DNA of 64,000 bases, from the NCBI GenBank assembly GCA_963768185.1, contig CAVYGS010000005.1, positions 1,240,001 through 1,304,000 on the forward strand, written 5' to 3'. The translations under genes were made by a program, and so were the position numbers. The stretch is from Palsa-461 sp963768185. GTDB taxonomy: Bacteria > Actinomycetota > Acidimicrobiia > Acidimicrobiales > RAAP-2. The notes below the pieces were generated by a model. It searched no databases. It was not told the DNA's origin and saw only the letters and a program-made list of their open reading frames with translations. This document shows, piece by piece, positions 33,457 through 42,734 of the stretch (position 1 is its first letter; each line of letters starts with the position of its first letter).

Positions 33457-34985
33457 GAGAGCCCCCGGCACAGCGGCAGCGTGCAGAGCAACGCCCGCTC
33501 CTGATCGCCGAAGAGCCTCCGCAGTTCCAGGCGGGCCTGACCGGCGGCGTGCTCGGTGGCGTCGCACCACTCCTCGAGCTGGGACACGCTCGACGCCGTC
33601 ACGGTCACATACCCGCTGAAGCGATACGAACCGTGTCCGTCGGCGAGCTCCCGCTCCCGTCGCACCACCAACTCCGCCTCGCGGGCGCGCCGGGCCGTCG
33701 CCAGGAACCCGCCCCGCCGGCGCAGCTCGGAGTCGGCGATATCCGCGGTCCTGGCCTGCTCCACGGCGCGGATCGCCCGGGACGGGCTGACCGGCTCCAT
33801 CACCACCGAGACCGACCGGCGCAGCGGTCCGAGCAGGACCGGCGCCAGGAAGTCCGGGCCGACATCCACCCGCGGCCACTCGGCGACCCAGTAGGTCGCG
33901 TGCCACGTCGCGTCGGTCCGCACTCGGCTCCACTCGACCGTCGTGCCCATCGGCCAGGGCACACCCACCCGGCAGGGTGGACACGACCGCGCCCTCGACG
34001 CCGCGCCCTCGAGCGACGGGGTCGGCGGCGCGCCCTCGCCGATGGCCCGGATCGTCGCGGCCAGCGATCCCACATCCAGCGGGCCGCGGCACGAGATGTC
34101 GGCGTCGGCCAGCAGCCGTTGGAGATTCGACAGCTCGCGCAACAGGGCCGCCGCGGTGGTGTCGCCACGTCGGGCCGCCCTCGGCGCGCGCACCTGCACG
34201 GCGAGCAACACACGGTGATGCGACGTGTCGGCGCCCGCCTCGTCGAGCAAGGCGCGGTACGAACGCGTCGGAGGCGATGCGTCGTCCAGCGCGGCCCGTT
34301 CGCTCAGGTACGAGTGCACGGCGCGGCCGTCGTCGGGCAGGGCGGCCGCCACCCACTGGATCCGGTGCACCGACGAGCCCTCGCGGGCCAACGCCGCCAG
34401 CACCCCGGACCACGCGCCCACCCGGCGCTCCTTCTCGTCCGCCCCGGTCAACGCGAAGCTGTGCCCCTCGAGGGCGAGCGCGGCCGTCATGGCGCCGGTA
34501 CGGGTGTCGTGCACGACGCCGACCTCGGTGACCGCACCCGTCGCGGCCCGCGCCCCCAGCAGCACCAGGCCCCCGAACACGCCCGGTCGCGGGTGAGCCC
34601 GGGTGGCTCGCCGGGGACCCTCGACCGTCCCGCACGGCTCGGGGCCGTCGACCCGGGGGCAGTGACCGGAGAGAGGCGCCGGAGAGAGGCGGCGCCGGCC
34701 AACCATGCCGTCGGCCCCCCATCGGACCACCGTCGGGAGCCATTCCTCCCCGGTGCGGCCGGCGACCGGCCAACAGGCGACCGCCACCGAGGAGGCGAGC
34801 GAGGCGATGGCCGCGAGCACACCCAGCACGTCGGGGTGGGCCCGAAGCATCAGCACGCCGACCACGAGGCCCGAGGCGACGACCGCGATCTGGCCGCCCC
34901 GCCACCCCGCGATCAGCCCCCTTCGCTCGAGCGGGCCGAACCGGTACTTCGGCGGATCAGCCGGAGCCGGAATGGCCGCCCCCAC
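33453..34985 (-). CDS. SCO6880-family conjugation-associated membrane protein
   Basis: A 510-residue protein. It opens with PPKYRFGPLERRGLIAGWRG, then two membrane segments (IAVVASGLVVGVLMLRA, and LGVLAAIASLASSVAVACWPV), then a long soluble domain with GHSFALTGADEKERRVGAW. This arrangement is that of SCO6880-like proteins, always found beside the VirB4-like ATPase in actinobacterial conjugation-type clusters. The function is not known; a VirB3/PrgI-like role at the membrane is plausible. GTG at 34985 overlaps the TrbL-like gene by 29 bp. Confidence 0.85.
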   Translation of the reverse strand: MGAAIPAPADPPKYRFGPLERRGLIAGWRGGQIAVVASGLVVGVLMLRAHPDVLGVLAAIASLASSVAVACWPVAGRTGEEWLPTVVRWGADGMVGRRRLSPAPLSGHCPRVDGPEPCGTVEGPRRATRAHPRPGVFGGLVLLGARAATGAVTEVGVVHDTRTGAMTAALALEGHSFALTGADEKERRVGAWSGVLAALAREGSSVHRIQWVAAALPDDGRAVHSYLSERAALDDASPPTRSYRALLDEAGADTSHHRVLLAVQVRAPRAARRGDTTAAALLRELSNLQRLLADADISCRGPLDVGSLAATIRAIGEGAPPTPSLEGAASRARSCPPCRVGVPWPMGTTVEWSRVRTDATWHATYWVAEWPRVDVGPDFLAPVLLGPLRRSVSVVMEPVSPSRAIRAVEQARTADIADSELRRRGGFLATARRAREAELVVRRERELADGHGSYRFSGYVTVTASSVSQLEEWCDATEHAAGQARLELRRLFGDQERALLCTLPLCRGLS

Positions 34986-36291
34986 TCGGCTCGGGGCGCC
35001 AGCGGAGCACCGGCCCGAGGTCGTCGCGTTCGATGACGTGGGCCCCCGCCGCCCGAGTGGGGAGCGCGGGCACGCCGATGGGCGCGCCCCACACGGGCGG
35101 TGGCCCGACCCGCTCGGTCGACGACCCGGTCCCGGTGCCGAGGCGCTCCGTGAGCGCGCCACTCTCGGGCGTGCCGCGCCACATCGGGACCCCACCGTTC
35201 GGCGCGTCCGCCGTGCTCGGAACCTCCGGCGCGCCCGCGGCCGTCTCGCCGCCCGGTGCTTCGGCGGCCGGGAGCGTCCCCGTTCCGACCGGCAGTTCGG
35301 GCAGGCCCTCGAGCGCCCCGTGCCGCAGGGCGAAGGAGACCGCCGAACGGGGTCCCGACAGGGCGTTCATCTGGACCCGGTGCCGGACACCCTCCAAGTG
35401 GGCGACCGCCCCGGACTCGATCATCGGCACCAGGCGCAGCAGCGCGAACGGCGCGAAGCCGGCCAGCAGGAGCAGCGCACCGCCGGCGAGCTCCGAGGAC
35501 ACCGTGCCGCCGCTCGTCCCGAGCGCGCCGACCGCGAGGCTGAGCACCGCGACGATCACGAACTTCGAGAGGACCAGCGCGGCGACGGTCTCGACCAGGC
35601 GGCGGCACCACTGCGAGATGGCCGGCCACACCAGGCTGGCCAGCGCGAGCGGAAAGAACAGCGTGGCGACGTAAACGGCGGCCGCCCGCACCAGGAGCTC
35701 GATCCAGAGCAAGAGCGCGCCGAAGGACACGAACAACGCACCCAGCAGCACCACGAACGCCGGCACCGAGGGGTCCCCTGCCGCGATCTGGCCCGACAGC
35801 GTGGCGGCGAGGCTCGACAGCGTGGCGCCGACCCCGGCGCCCGACGCCGAGGAGACCGCCGAGCTGAGCGCGTCGGTGGCCGACAGTGCGAGCTGCACCA
35901 GCTGCACCGCGACCGCGCCCAACAGCAGCGCGAGCGGCAGATGGACGAAGGCCGTGCGGAGGAGCGCGCTCGCACTCTGGCGGTACACGGCCTGAATCAC
36001 CGAGAGGAGCAGGAGCGGAAGCAACACGATCGCGGCGAGCCCGACCATGACCTCGTAGTGGCTCCTGAACCAGGTGGCCGAGAGGTCGATCGAGGTGCTC
36101 GAGGTCATGACCGACCCGATCTGACCGAGAAGCCAGCTCGCCCCCTGGGCCACCCCGCTCGCGATCGCCGAGAGCACATCGCCCGCTCCTGCGCCGAGAA
36201 TCGACGACCCGACTCCGCCGCCGCAGACGGCGCTCAGGCCGGGGATCGCCTCGCACCCGCCGCTCGGGATGATCGGGAGCGCGCCGATCAC
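34957..36291 (-). CDS. TrbL/VirB6-like polytopic membrane protein
   Basis: A 444-residue protein. Residues 1-65 have small segments and a Cys pair (GGCEAIPGLSAVCGG). Residues 75-310 contain six or more membrane helices (HYEVMVGLAAIVLLPLLLL, AFVHLPLALLLGAVAVQLV, FVVLLGALFVSFGALLLWI). The last 110 residues are Pro/Gly-rich and soluble. This is the layout of the TrbL/VirB6 inner-membrane channel component. It is second in the cluster, 31 bp after the DUF6112 gene. Confidence 0.82.
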   Translation of the reverse strand: MIGALPIIPSGGCEAIPGLSAVCGGGVGSSILGAGAGDVLSAIASGVAQGASWLLGQIGSVMTSSTSIDLSATWFRSHYEVMVGLAAIVLLPLLLLSVIQAVYRQSASALLRTAFVHLPLALLLGAVAVQLVQLALSATDALSSAVSSASGAGVGATLSSLAATLSGQIAAGDPSVPAFVVLLGALFVSFGALLLWIELLVRAAAVYVATLFFPLALASLVWPAISQWCRRLVETVAALVLSKFVIVAVLSLAVGALGTSGGTVSSELAGGALLLLAGFAPFALLRLVPMIESGAVAHLEGVRHRVQMNALSGPRSAVSFALRHGALEGLPELPVGTGTLPAAEAPGGETAAGAPEVPSTADAPNGGVPMWRGTPESGALTERLGTGTGSSTERVGPPPVWGAPIGVPALPTRAAGAHVIERDDLGPVLRWRPEPSGGGHSGSG

Positions 36292-36322
36292 CGTCGCCCC
36301 CCTTGCCGGGGGCGAGCGGAGC

Positions 36323-36619
36323 TCAGTGCAGCCCGGTGCCGGCGCCGAAGAAGAAGTTGATGAGCGTCGGAGCGGCGCCGATCAGGAGCGCCGCGAGGCC
36401 GGCCACCAGGACCGCCCGTCGACCGGCGTAGGACTGGTGGTAGTTCTGCGAGTGCGCCCCGAGCGCCCATGCGGCGGCGCCGATCACGAGACCGACCAGC
36501 GCCAGGATTAGCGCCCACCCACCGATGCCGTTGACCAACTGTTGCAACGTGCCCCCGCCGGGGAGCTGCCCCGGATCGGGGTTGAGCGTGACGCCCGCTG
36601 TCACGAAGCTCCACCCCAT
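36323..36619 (-). CDS. DUF6112 small membrane protein (VirB2/TrbC-like)
   Basis: A 98-residue protein. TLNPDPGQLPGGGTLQQLVN and GIGGWALILALVGLVIGAAA, then the loop WALGAHSQNYHQSYAGRRAV, then LVAGLAALLIGAAPTLINFF: two membrane helices around a conserved loop, the DUF6112 pattern. Size and topology resemble a VirB2/TrbC pilin subunit, but that role is inferred. The ATG at 36619 is preceded by GGGGGCGGAG. It leads the five-gene T4SS-like cluster. Confidence 0.85.
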   Translation of the reverse strand: MGWSFVTAGVTLNPDPGQLPGGGTLQQLVNGIGGWALILALVGLVIGAAAWALGAHSQNYHQSYAGRRAVLVAGLAALLIGAAPTLINFFFGAGTGLH

Positions 36620-36846
36620 CTCCGCCCCCTTCCGCCGGGGCGCCCTGTGGGGCCCGCACCCCTGGTTCCGGCTGCTCGTCTCGATGGCCACCCACGCGAC
36701 CCGCACCCCCTCCGGCTCTTCGGGACGAACGGTCGCCGGGTCCCACGCGACGGCGCGGCCAGGCACCGCGTGACATCAAGGGGTTGGGCGCGCCAACCGA
36801 TCCAGGATCGGTCACGGAGGCGGCCGCGCCCTGCCATGCTGGGGAT

Positions 36847-38346
36847 GTGCTCGTGGTCGAGGGGGCCACCCAAAAGATCGCTGGTCTCGCGCCCGCGGTC
36901 GCCTATGTCATCGCCGGGGTCATCCTCGTCGTGGCGGTGGTCCTGGCCACGCGTTATGGGAGGCGGTCGGGTCGCCAGGCGCTGACCCAGCGGCTCACCG
37001 CACTCGGCTCGCGCCTCGGGCTGCACCCGCCGTCTGAGGAGGGCGGGTTGGAGAACGCCCTCGCCTATCTCGAGCAGGTCACCGGGGCGGCGTCCGAGGC
37101 AGTGACGGAGGCGAGCTCCGACGCGATCAGGCTGCGCCGCGCCATCGACGCGTTGCCCCAGGGCGTCGTGCTGTGCGACGAGAGCGGGAAGGTCGTGTAC
37201 CAGAACGCTCCGGCGAACGCGCTCATGACGAGCCGCCTCGGGGACGCGCTGGCCGCCCAGGCCGTGACCGAGCTCCTGGAGGAGGCCTGGCACGACGGGG
37301 CCGCCGAACGCACCCTCGACCTCTACGGGCCCCCGCCGCGCACCTTGAACGTCCGCGCGCTGCTCATCGACGACGGGCGCCGCTCGCTCGGGGTGATCGC
37401 TTTGATCGACGACGTCTCGGAGCGCCGTCGTCTCGAGATGGTGCGTCGGGACTTCGTGGCCAACGTCAGCCACGAGCTCAAGACGCCGATGGGCGCGCTC
37501 GGCCTGCTGGCCGAGACCCTGGTCGTCGAGCCCGATGTCGAGGTCGCCAAGCGACTCGCTAACCGCATCCACACCGAGGCGTTCCGCGTCAGCCGGATCA
37601 TCGACGACCTCTTGGACCTGAGCCGTATCGAAGCCGAGTCGGCGCCGCCCCGCGAGCCGGTGCTGGTGAACCTGGTCATGGCCGAGGCCATCGAGCGGGT
37701 GCGGGCCGCTGCCGATCAGCGCGGCATCGCGATCGTCCTCTACGAGCCCCAACCCGCGGTGGCGGTCATCGGCGACCGACGCCAGCTGGTCTCCGCGCTC
37801 CACGCGTTGCTCGAGAACGCGGTCACCTACTCGTACGAGAACAGCACCGTCACCGTGAGCGGGACCGTGTGTCGCGAGACGGTGGGCGGGGCGGACGGGC
37901 CCGACGGCGACGAGCCGGGGCTGGCGCTCGCCAACGGCGCGGTGCTCGGCGCGCTCGCCCACCACCCGGCGGCCGTCGGCGGACCGGGCACGGACTCGGG
38001 CCAGGTCCCCTCAACCCAGTTCCAACCAGGCACGATTCGCCCTGTCGGGACGATCGACCAGGGCGGATCCGATCCGCAGCGACCGGACAACGAGCGGGAG
38101 ACCGTGCGGATCTCGGTGGCCGACCATGGTCTGGGGATCCCGAGCCGCGACCTCGAGCGGATCTTCGAACGCTTCTACCGGGTCGACCACGGCCGGAGTC
38201 GCAACACCGGGGGCACCGGGCTCGGGCTCGCCATCGTCCGTCACGTCGCCAACAACCACCAAGGCCGGATCGACGTCGAGTCCCGCGAGGGCGAGGGGTC
38301 GACGTTCACCCTGGTGCTGCCCCTGCAGCTCGACCGGGCCACCTGA
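36847..38346 (+). CDS. senX3: Sensor histidine kinase, SenX3-like
   Basis: A 499-residue kinase with one N-terminal membrane helix (AYVIAGVILVVAVVLATRYG), a PAS domain (AIDALPQGVVLCDESGKVVY), a HisKA motif RRDFVANVSHELKTP with the phospho-His, and a HATPase domain (N-box LLENAVTYSYEN, VADHGLGIP, GGTGLGLAIV). This is the SenX3/PhoR layout. An unusual insertion of about 75 residues (VCRETVGG ... NERE) separates the N-box from the first G-box. GTG at 36847 is chosen so that the membrane helix follows a short cytoplasmic tail. Its stop overlaps the regulator start (ATGA-type). Confidence 0.88.
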   Translation: MLVVEGATQKIAGLAPAVAYVIAGVILVVAVVLATRYGRRSGRQALTQRLTALGSRLGLHPPSEEGGLENALAYLEQVTGAASEAVTEASSDAIRLRRAIDALPQGVVLCDESGKVVYQNAPANALMTSRLGDALAAQAVTELLEEAWHDGAAERTLDLYGPPPRTLNVRALLIDDGRRSLGVIALIDDVSERRRLEMVRRDFVANVSHELKTPMGALGLLAETLVVEPDVEVAKRLANRIHTEAFRVSRIIDDLLDLSRIEAESAPPREPVLVNLVMAEAIERVRAAADQRGIAIVLYEPQPAVAVIGDRRQLVSALHALLENAVTYSYENSTVTVSGTVCRETVGGADGPDGDEPGLALANGAVLGALAHHPAAVGGPGTDSGQVPSTQFQPGTIRPVGTIDQGGSDPQRPDNERETVRISVADHGLGIPSRDLERIFERFYRVDHGRSRNTGGTGLGLAIVRHVANNHQGRIDVESREGEGSTFTLVLPLQLDRAT

Positions 38347-39098
38347 TGCCCAAGCGCACGCGCACGGGCGGCGACGACCACTCAATCAGCGTGCTGGTTG
38401 CCGAAGACGAAGAGTCCTTTGTCGACACGCTGGTGGTCGGGCTCGGGCACGAGGGCTTCACCGTGCACGTGGCACGCGACGGCAACGGGGCGCTCCGGCT
38501 TTTCGAGCAGGTGGACCCCGATGTGGTGCTGCTGGACCAGATGCTGCCGGGCGGCGTGTCCGGCCTGGACGTGTGCCGTTCGATCAGGGCGACCTCGTCG
38601 GTGCCGATCATCATGGTGACCGCCAAGGGCGCCGAGATCGACACGGTCGTCGCGCTCGAGGTCGGGGCCGACGACTATGTGACCAAGCCCTTCCGGATGC
38701 GCGAGCTCGTGGCACGCATGCGTGCCGTGTCGCGGCGATCGCCGCACCAGCCGAGGGGCGAGGATGCGGGCGTCGACGACGGCCACGAGGGTCAGGTCAT
38801 CTCGGGCGAGGTCACCGTCGACTCGGTCCAGCGGCGCGTGTTCGTCCGCGACACCGAGGTGAAGCTGCGCCGCAAGGAGTTCGACCTCCTGAGCCTGCTG
38901 GTCGAGAACGCCGGGCGAGTGCTCACGCGCGACGTGCTCATCGACCGGGTCTGGGGCAGCGACTACATCGGCGACACCAAGACGCTCGACGTGCACATCA
39001 AGCGTCTGCGCTCCCAGATCGAGCAGGACCCCTCGGAGCCAGCGCTTATCACCACCGTGCGCGGCGTCGGCTACCGCTTCGCCGACCCGCGGCGCTGA
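38346..39098 (+). CDS. regX3: Response regulator, RegX3-like (OmpR/PhoB family)
   Basis: A 250-residue regulator. The receiver domain has acidic pocket VAEDEES, phospho-Asp in DVVLLDQMLPGG, and VTAKGAE and TKPF switch residues. The C-terminal OmpR-type winged helix includes LRRKEFDLLSLLVENAGRVL and RGVGYRF. It is the partner of the kinase immediately upstream (one-base overlap ATG/TGA). In relatives this pair handles phosphate limitation; no phosphate gene is in the window to confirm that. Confidence 0.9.
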   Translation: MPKRTRTGGDDHSISVLVAEDEESFVDTLVVGLGHEGFTVHVARDGNGALRLFEQVDPDVVLLDQMLPGGVSGLDVCRSIRATSSVPIIMVTAKGAEIDTVVALEVGADDYVTKPFRMRELVARMRAVSRRSPHQPRGEDAGVDDGHEGQVISGEVTVDSVQRRVFVRDTEVKLRRKEFDLLSLLVENAGRVLTRDVLIDRVWGSDYIGDTKTLDVHIKRLRSQIEQDPSEPALITTVRGVGYRFADPRR

Positions 39099-39101
39099 CC
39101 C

Positions 39102-40406
39102 TCAGCCGGCGGTGATCACCGTCTCGCCCCCGAGATAGGGAGCGAGACACTCGGGGAGCCGCACCGATCCGTCGGGCTGGTGCCCGGTTTCGATCAACGC
39201 GGCCCAGATGCGCGACCAGGCGAGCGCCGACCCGTTCAGCGTGTGGCACAGGACCGGCTGGCCGCCGCCGGTCGGTCGGTAGCGGACGTTCGCCCGGCGG
39301 GCCTGGTAGTCACGGAACCAGCTGATCGAGGACACCTCGAGCCAGCGGTCACAGCCCGGCGAATACACCTCGAGGTCGAAGGTACGCGCCGAGGAGTCAC
39401 CGAGGTCGCCCGTGCACAGGTCGAGCACCCGGTAGGGCAGCGCCAGCTCCTGCAACAGCGCCTCGGCCCGGCTCGTGATCTCGGCGTGGATCTCGGGAGC
39501 CTGCTTCTCTGTGGCGTAGGCGAAGAGCTCGACCTTGTCGAACTCGTGGGTCCGCAGGGTGCCCCGGGTGTCCCGACCCGCGGCACCGGCCTCGCGCCGG
39601 AAGCACACGGTCGCCGCCGTGAAGCGCATCGGAAGGTCGGCCTCGTCCAGGATCTCCCCGCGGTACATCGAGGTCAGCGGCACCTCGGCGGTCGGGATCG
39701 CCCAGAGCCCGTCGCGCTCGATGTGGTACGCCTCGTCGCTGAAGCGCGGGACATGGCCGGTCGCCGTCATCGTCTCGGTGAGCACGAGGGTCGGGGGCCG
39801 GATCTCCTCGTAGGCGTCGGCGTGGCGGGCGAGCGCCAACGACGTGAGCACGCGGATGAGGCGGGACCCCATCTTGCGGAACATGGGGAACATCGACCCG
39901 GCCAGCATGGCCCCGCGCTCCATGTCGAGGATCCCGAGGTCCTGGCCGATGTCCCAGTGCGGGACGCGCTGGTGTGGGGCGAACTCGGGGAACGCCGCGC
40001 CACCGTCGCTCCGCGGCCACCATCGCCGCAGTTCAACATTGTCTTCCGGCCCCGCCCCGTCGGGCGCGTCATCCGAGGGGAGGTTGGGCAGCAGCAGCAA
40101 CGCGGCGCGCAGCTCCTCGTGGGCCTGGTCGGCCGCGGCGGCGGCGGTTCGCTCCTCGTCGCCGAGGGTCCGGCTCTCCTCGCTCAGCGAGTTGGCCAGC
40201 GCGTCGTCCTTCGCCCGCCTCGCCTCGCCGACCCGGCGCGACAGGTCCTTCACCCGGGCCCGCAAGGTCTCCTGGGCTTGGAGCCGCTCCCGGGCAAGCG
40301 CGTCGAGCTCGGCTACCCGCTGGACCTCGGCCGGGTCGGTGCCACGCCGGGCCAGCGCGCGGCCGATCGCGGCCGGATCCTCACGGACGAGCCGCACGTC
40401 GATCAT
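39102..40406 (-). CDS. serS: Seryl-tRNA synthetase
   Basis: A 434-residue class II synthetase. The N-terminal coiled-coil arm (residues 30-105) binds the long variable arm of tRNA-Ser. Motif 2 is FRREAGAAGRDTRGTLRTHE and motif 3 TLNGSALAWSRIWAALIE. It charges tRNA-Ser. The ATG at 40406 (MIDVRLVREDP) gives the standard N-terminus. It is convergent with the regulator gene, with 3 bp between the stops. Confidence 0.97.
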   Translation of the reverse strand: MIDVRLVREDPAAIGRALARRGTDPAEVQRVAELDALARERLQAQETLRARVKDLSRRVGEARRAKDDALANSLSEESRTLGDEERTAAAAADQAHEELRAALLLLPNLPSDDAPDGAGPEDNVELRRWWPRSDGGAAFPEFAPHQRVPHWDIGQDLGILDMERGAMLAGSMFPMFRKMGSRLIRVLTSLALARHADAYEEIRPPTLVLTETMTATGHVPRFSDEAYHIERDGLWAIPTAEVPLTSMYRGEILDEADLPMRFTAATVCFRREAGAAGRDTRGTLRTHEFDKVELFAYATEKQAPEIHAEITSRAEALLQELALPYRVLDLCTGDLGDSSARTFDLEVYSPGCDRWLEVSSISWFRDYQARRANVRYRPTGGGQPVLCHTLNGSALAWSRIWAALIETGHQPDGSVRLPECLAPYLGGETVITAG

Positions 40407-40471
40407 GGCGGGCCACGCTATCGGGGCTGCTGGGAAGGGCCGACGCTGGCCCCGGTAGCGTGCGTCACGCC

Positions 40472-41422
40472 ATGCCCGCCGTCGAGTGCACCGACTTGGT
40501 GGTTCGCTACGGCACACGGACGGCGGTCGACGGGGTGAGCCTCCGGGCCGAGGCCGGCGAGGTCGTCGCGGTGCTCGGCCCGAACGGCGCAGGCAAGACG
40601 TCGACCGTCGAGACCCTGGAGGGCTACCGCGCCCCGAGCGGGGGCTCAGCCCGGGTGCTCGGACTCGACCCCCGCCGGGACCACCGGGCCCTCGTGGCGC
40701 GGATCGGCGTCATGCTCCAGCGCGGCGGTGTATATCCGATGCTCGGACCGCGCCGGCTCATCGACCTCTTCGCTGGCTATTACGCCGACCCCGAACCGAC
40801 GGACGCGTTGTTGGACCTGGTGGGGCTCCGCCGAGTCGACCGCACGCCCTGGCGGCACCTCTCGGGCGGCGAGCAGCAGCGCCTCGGGCTGGCGCTCGCG
40901 CTGATCGGCCGGCCCGAGGTGGCCTTCTTGGACGAGCCGACCGCCGGCGTCGACCCGGAGGGGCGCGTCGCCATCCGAGCGGTCGTCGAGCAGCTGGCTG
41001 GACGCGGCGTCTGCGTGCTGCTGACCACCCACGAGCTGGTCGAGGCCGAGCGCGTCGCGGATCGGATCGTCGTGCTGGACCAAGGACGCGTGCTCGCATC
41101 CGGCACCACCGCCGAGCTCTCCGCCGGGATCGCGCGGGGCATCTGGTTCACGTCGGTCTCCGGCCTCGACGCGATCGCACTCGGCGTCCGGCTCGACGCG
41201 GTGGTGGTGGAGGAACCCTCGGGGACCTACCGCGTCGCTGCCGAGGCCAACCCCCGGCTCACCGCGGAGCTTGCGGCCTGGCTGGCCGAGCACGACGCCC
41301 CGCTCCTCGAGATGCGCACGGGCGCGACGCTCGAGGAGACCTATCTCGCGCTCGTCTCCTCCGCACCGGAGGCTCCCGACGAAGTGCCACCGGCGCGCCG
41401 GTGGCGGGCGCGGCAGCGATGA
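40472..41422 (+). CDS. ABC exporter ATPase (drug/antibiotic exporter type)
   Basis: A 316-residue ATPase with Walker A GPNGAGKTS, signature LSGGEQQR, Walker B VAFLDEPTAGVD and H-loop TTHE, followed by a C-terminal domain of about 100 residues as in DrrA/CcmA-like exporters. It is divergent from serS across 65 bp. It pairs with the permease at 41419 (ATGA overlap). Nearby ctaA, ctaB and a TlpA-like gene raise the possibility of a role in cytochrome biogenesis, but the sequence alone indicates only a type-2 exporter. Confidence 0.88.
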   Translation: MPAVECTDLVVRYGTRTAVDGVSLRAEAGEVVAVLGPNGAGKTSTVETLEGYRAPSGGSARVLGLDPRRDHRALVARIGVMLQRGGVYPMLGPRRLIDLFAGYYADPEPTDALLDLVGLRRVDRTPWRHLSGGEQQRLGLALALIGRPEVAFLDEPTAGVDPEGRVAIRAVVEQLAGRGVCVLLTTHELVEAERVADRIVVLDQGRVLASGTTAELSAGIARGIWFTSVSGLDAIALGVRLDAVVVEEPSGTYRVAAEANPRLTAELAAWLAEHDAPLLEMRTGATLEETYLALVSSAPEAPDEVPPARRWRARQR

Positions 41423-42147
41423 AGCCGCTCATCGCTCAGGCGCGCGCCGAGATCTGGATGACGCTGCGACGCGGTGAGACCCTGCTCGTGACGATCGGCA
41501 TCCCCGTCGCGTTCGTCATCTTCTTCTCCGAGGTCCACGTGCTCCCGACCGGCCACGAGCCGGCGGTCACCTTCGTCGTGCCCGGCGTGCTCGCCCTCGC
41601 CGTGATGTCGACGGCGATGGTCTCCCTCGGCACCGCGACCGGGTTCGAGCGCGGCTACGGGGTGTTGAAGCGGCTCGGCGCGACGCCGCTGCGCCGCGAC
41701 CGGCTGGTGGGGGCCAAGATCGCGACGGTCATCGGCGTCGAGGTCGTGCAGGCGGCCGTGCTCGTCCCGGTCGGACTCGGGCTCGGCTGGCGTCTGGCGC
41801 ACGGCGGGTCCGCTGGCGAGGCCGTGGCACTCGTGCTGCTGGCCACTGTCGCGTTCGGGGGCCTCGGGCTCCTCCTGGCCGGCGTGCTGCGGGCCGAGGT
41901 GAACCTCGCCGCGTCCAACGGCCTCTATCTGGTCCTGCTCCTCTTGGGCGGCATGCTCGTCCCGATCACCAAGCTGCCCGGCGCGCTCGCAGCGTTCTCC
42001 CGGGCGCTGCCCGCCGCCGCGCTCTCCGGAGGGCTGCACGCGACGCTCGGCACCGGCGGCTCGGTCCCGCTCGAGTCCTGGGTGGTACTCGCGGCGTGGG
42101 CGGTGGCGATGCCGCTCTTGGCCGCGCTCACCTTCCGCTGGGAGTAG
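41419..42147 (+). CDS. ABC-2 type exporter permease
   Basis: A 242-residue membrane protein with about six hydrophobic helices (LLVTIGIPVAFVIFF, VTFVVPGVLALAVMSTAMVS, ALVLLATVAFGGLGLLLAGV, NGLYLVLLLLGGMLV) and the ABC-2 conserved ERGYGVLKRLGATPLRR cytoplasmic loop. Its ATG overlaps the ATPase stop. It is followed by a convergent TlpA-like gene one base away. Confidence 0.88.
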   Translation: MKPLIAQARAEIWMTLRRGETLLVTIGIPVAFVIFFSEVHVLPTGHEPAVTFVVPGVLALAVMSTAMVSLGTATGFERGYGVLKRLGATPLRRDRLVGAKIATVIGVEVVQAAVLVPVGLGLGWRLAHGGSAGEAVALVLLATVAFGGLGLLLAGVLRAEVNLAASNGLYLVLLLLGGMLVPITKLPGALAAFSRALPAAALSGGLHATLGTGGSVPLESWVVLAAWAVAMPLLAALTFRWE

Positions 42148-42148
42148 G

Positions 42149-42730
42149 TCAGCCGAGCCGGCGCTCCCAGGTCAGCAGCTCGGAGCGGGTGATCGGGCCG
42201 TGCACGATGTGCTCGATCCTGCCCTGCGCATTGATGAAGACCGCATCGGGGTCGCCGTCGAAGCCGTAGAGGCCCTCGGTCACCGTGTAGTCCGAGTCGG
42301 CCGCCACCGGGAACGTCACCCCGCTGCGGTGCGCGAAGGCCAGCGCCTGGTCCGTCGGATCCATGCCGTCGACGCCGATCACCGGCACCCGATGGTGCCT
42401 CTGCGAGCGGTAGGCGGCAGCGATCGCCGGGACCTCCGACTGACAGGGCGCGCACCAGCTGGCGAAGAAGAGCAGCACCGCCGGGCGACCGTCTCCGCCA
42501 CCATCGGCCGGGGTCCCAACCTGGCTCCCGCCCCCCAGCGCGCTGAGGGAGAACGACGGTGCGACCGAGCCCACGCCGGGGGTCGCCTGCCGAGGCGCGC
42601 CGGTCGAGGTGAACAGCCCGACCCCGAGGCCGACGGCGAGCAGGAGGCCGACCACGAGGAACCGGATCCGCGGCCGCCGCGCCGCGGGGGGAAGGCCGGC
42701 CCCCCCGGGCGCAGCCTCCATGGTGCTCAT
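42149..42730 (-). CDS. TlpA/ResA-like thioredoxin, membrane-anchored
   Basis: A 193-residue protein. The N-terminal helix FLVVGLLLAVGLGVGLF anchors or exports it. The thioredoxin-like domain has FFASWCAPCQSEVP, with the W-C-x-P-C active site. The domain faces outside the cytoplasm. It probably reduces disulfides in cytochrome or copper-site maturation, fitting ctaB, 4 bp upstream, and ctaA. The start ATG at 42730 is preferred over a longer frame. Confidence 0.87.
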   Translation of the reverse strand: MSTMEAAPGGAGLPPAARRPRIRFLVVGLLLAVGLGVGLFTSTGAPRQATPGVGSVAPSFSLSALGGGSQVGTPADGGGDGRPAVLLFFASWCAPCQSEVPAIAAAYRSQRHHRVPVIGVDGMDPTDQALAFAHRSGVTFPVAADSDYTVTEGLYGFDGDPDAVFINAQGRIEHIVHGPITRSELLTWERRLG

Positions 42731-42734
42731 CGGG

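Noticed and set aside
30730..34905. Minus-strand frame of 1391 codons over the conjugation cluster
   Set aside because: It contains the VirB4-like gene, but its great length comes from a one-base frameshift that hides the true stop at 32189; the remainder is a shadow of the VirD4-like and SCO6880-like genes.
30774..36619. Conjugative plasmid or complete integrative conjugative element
   Set aside because: No relaxase, replication, partition or integrase gene is adjacent, and housekeeping genes directly follow.
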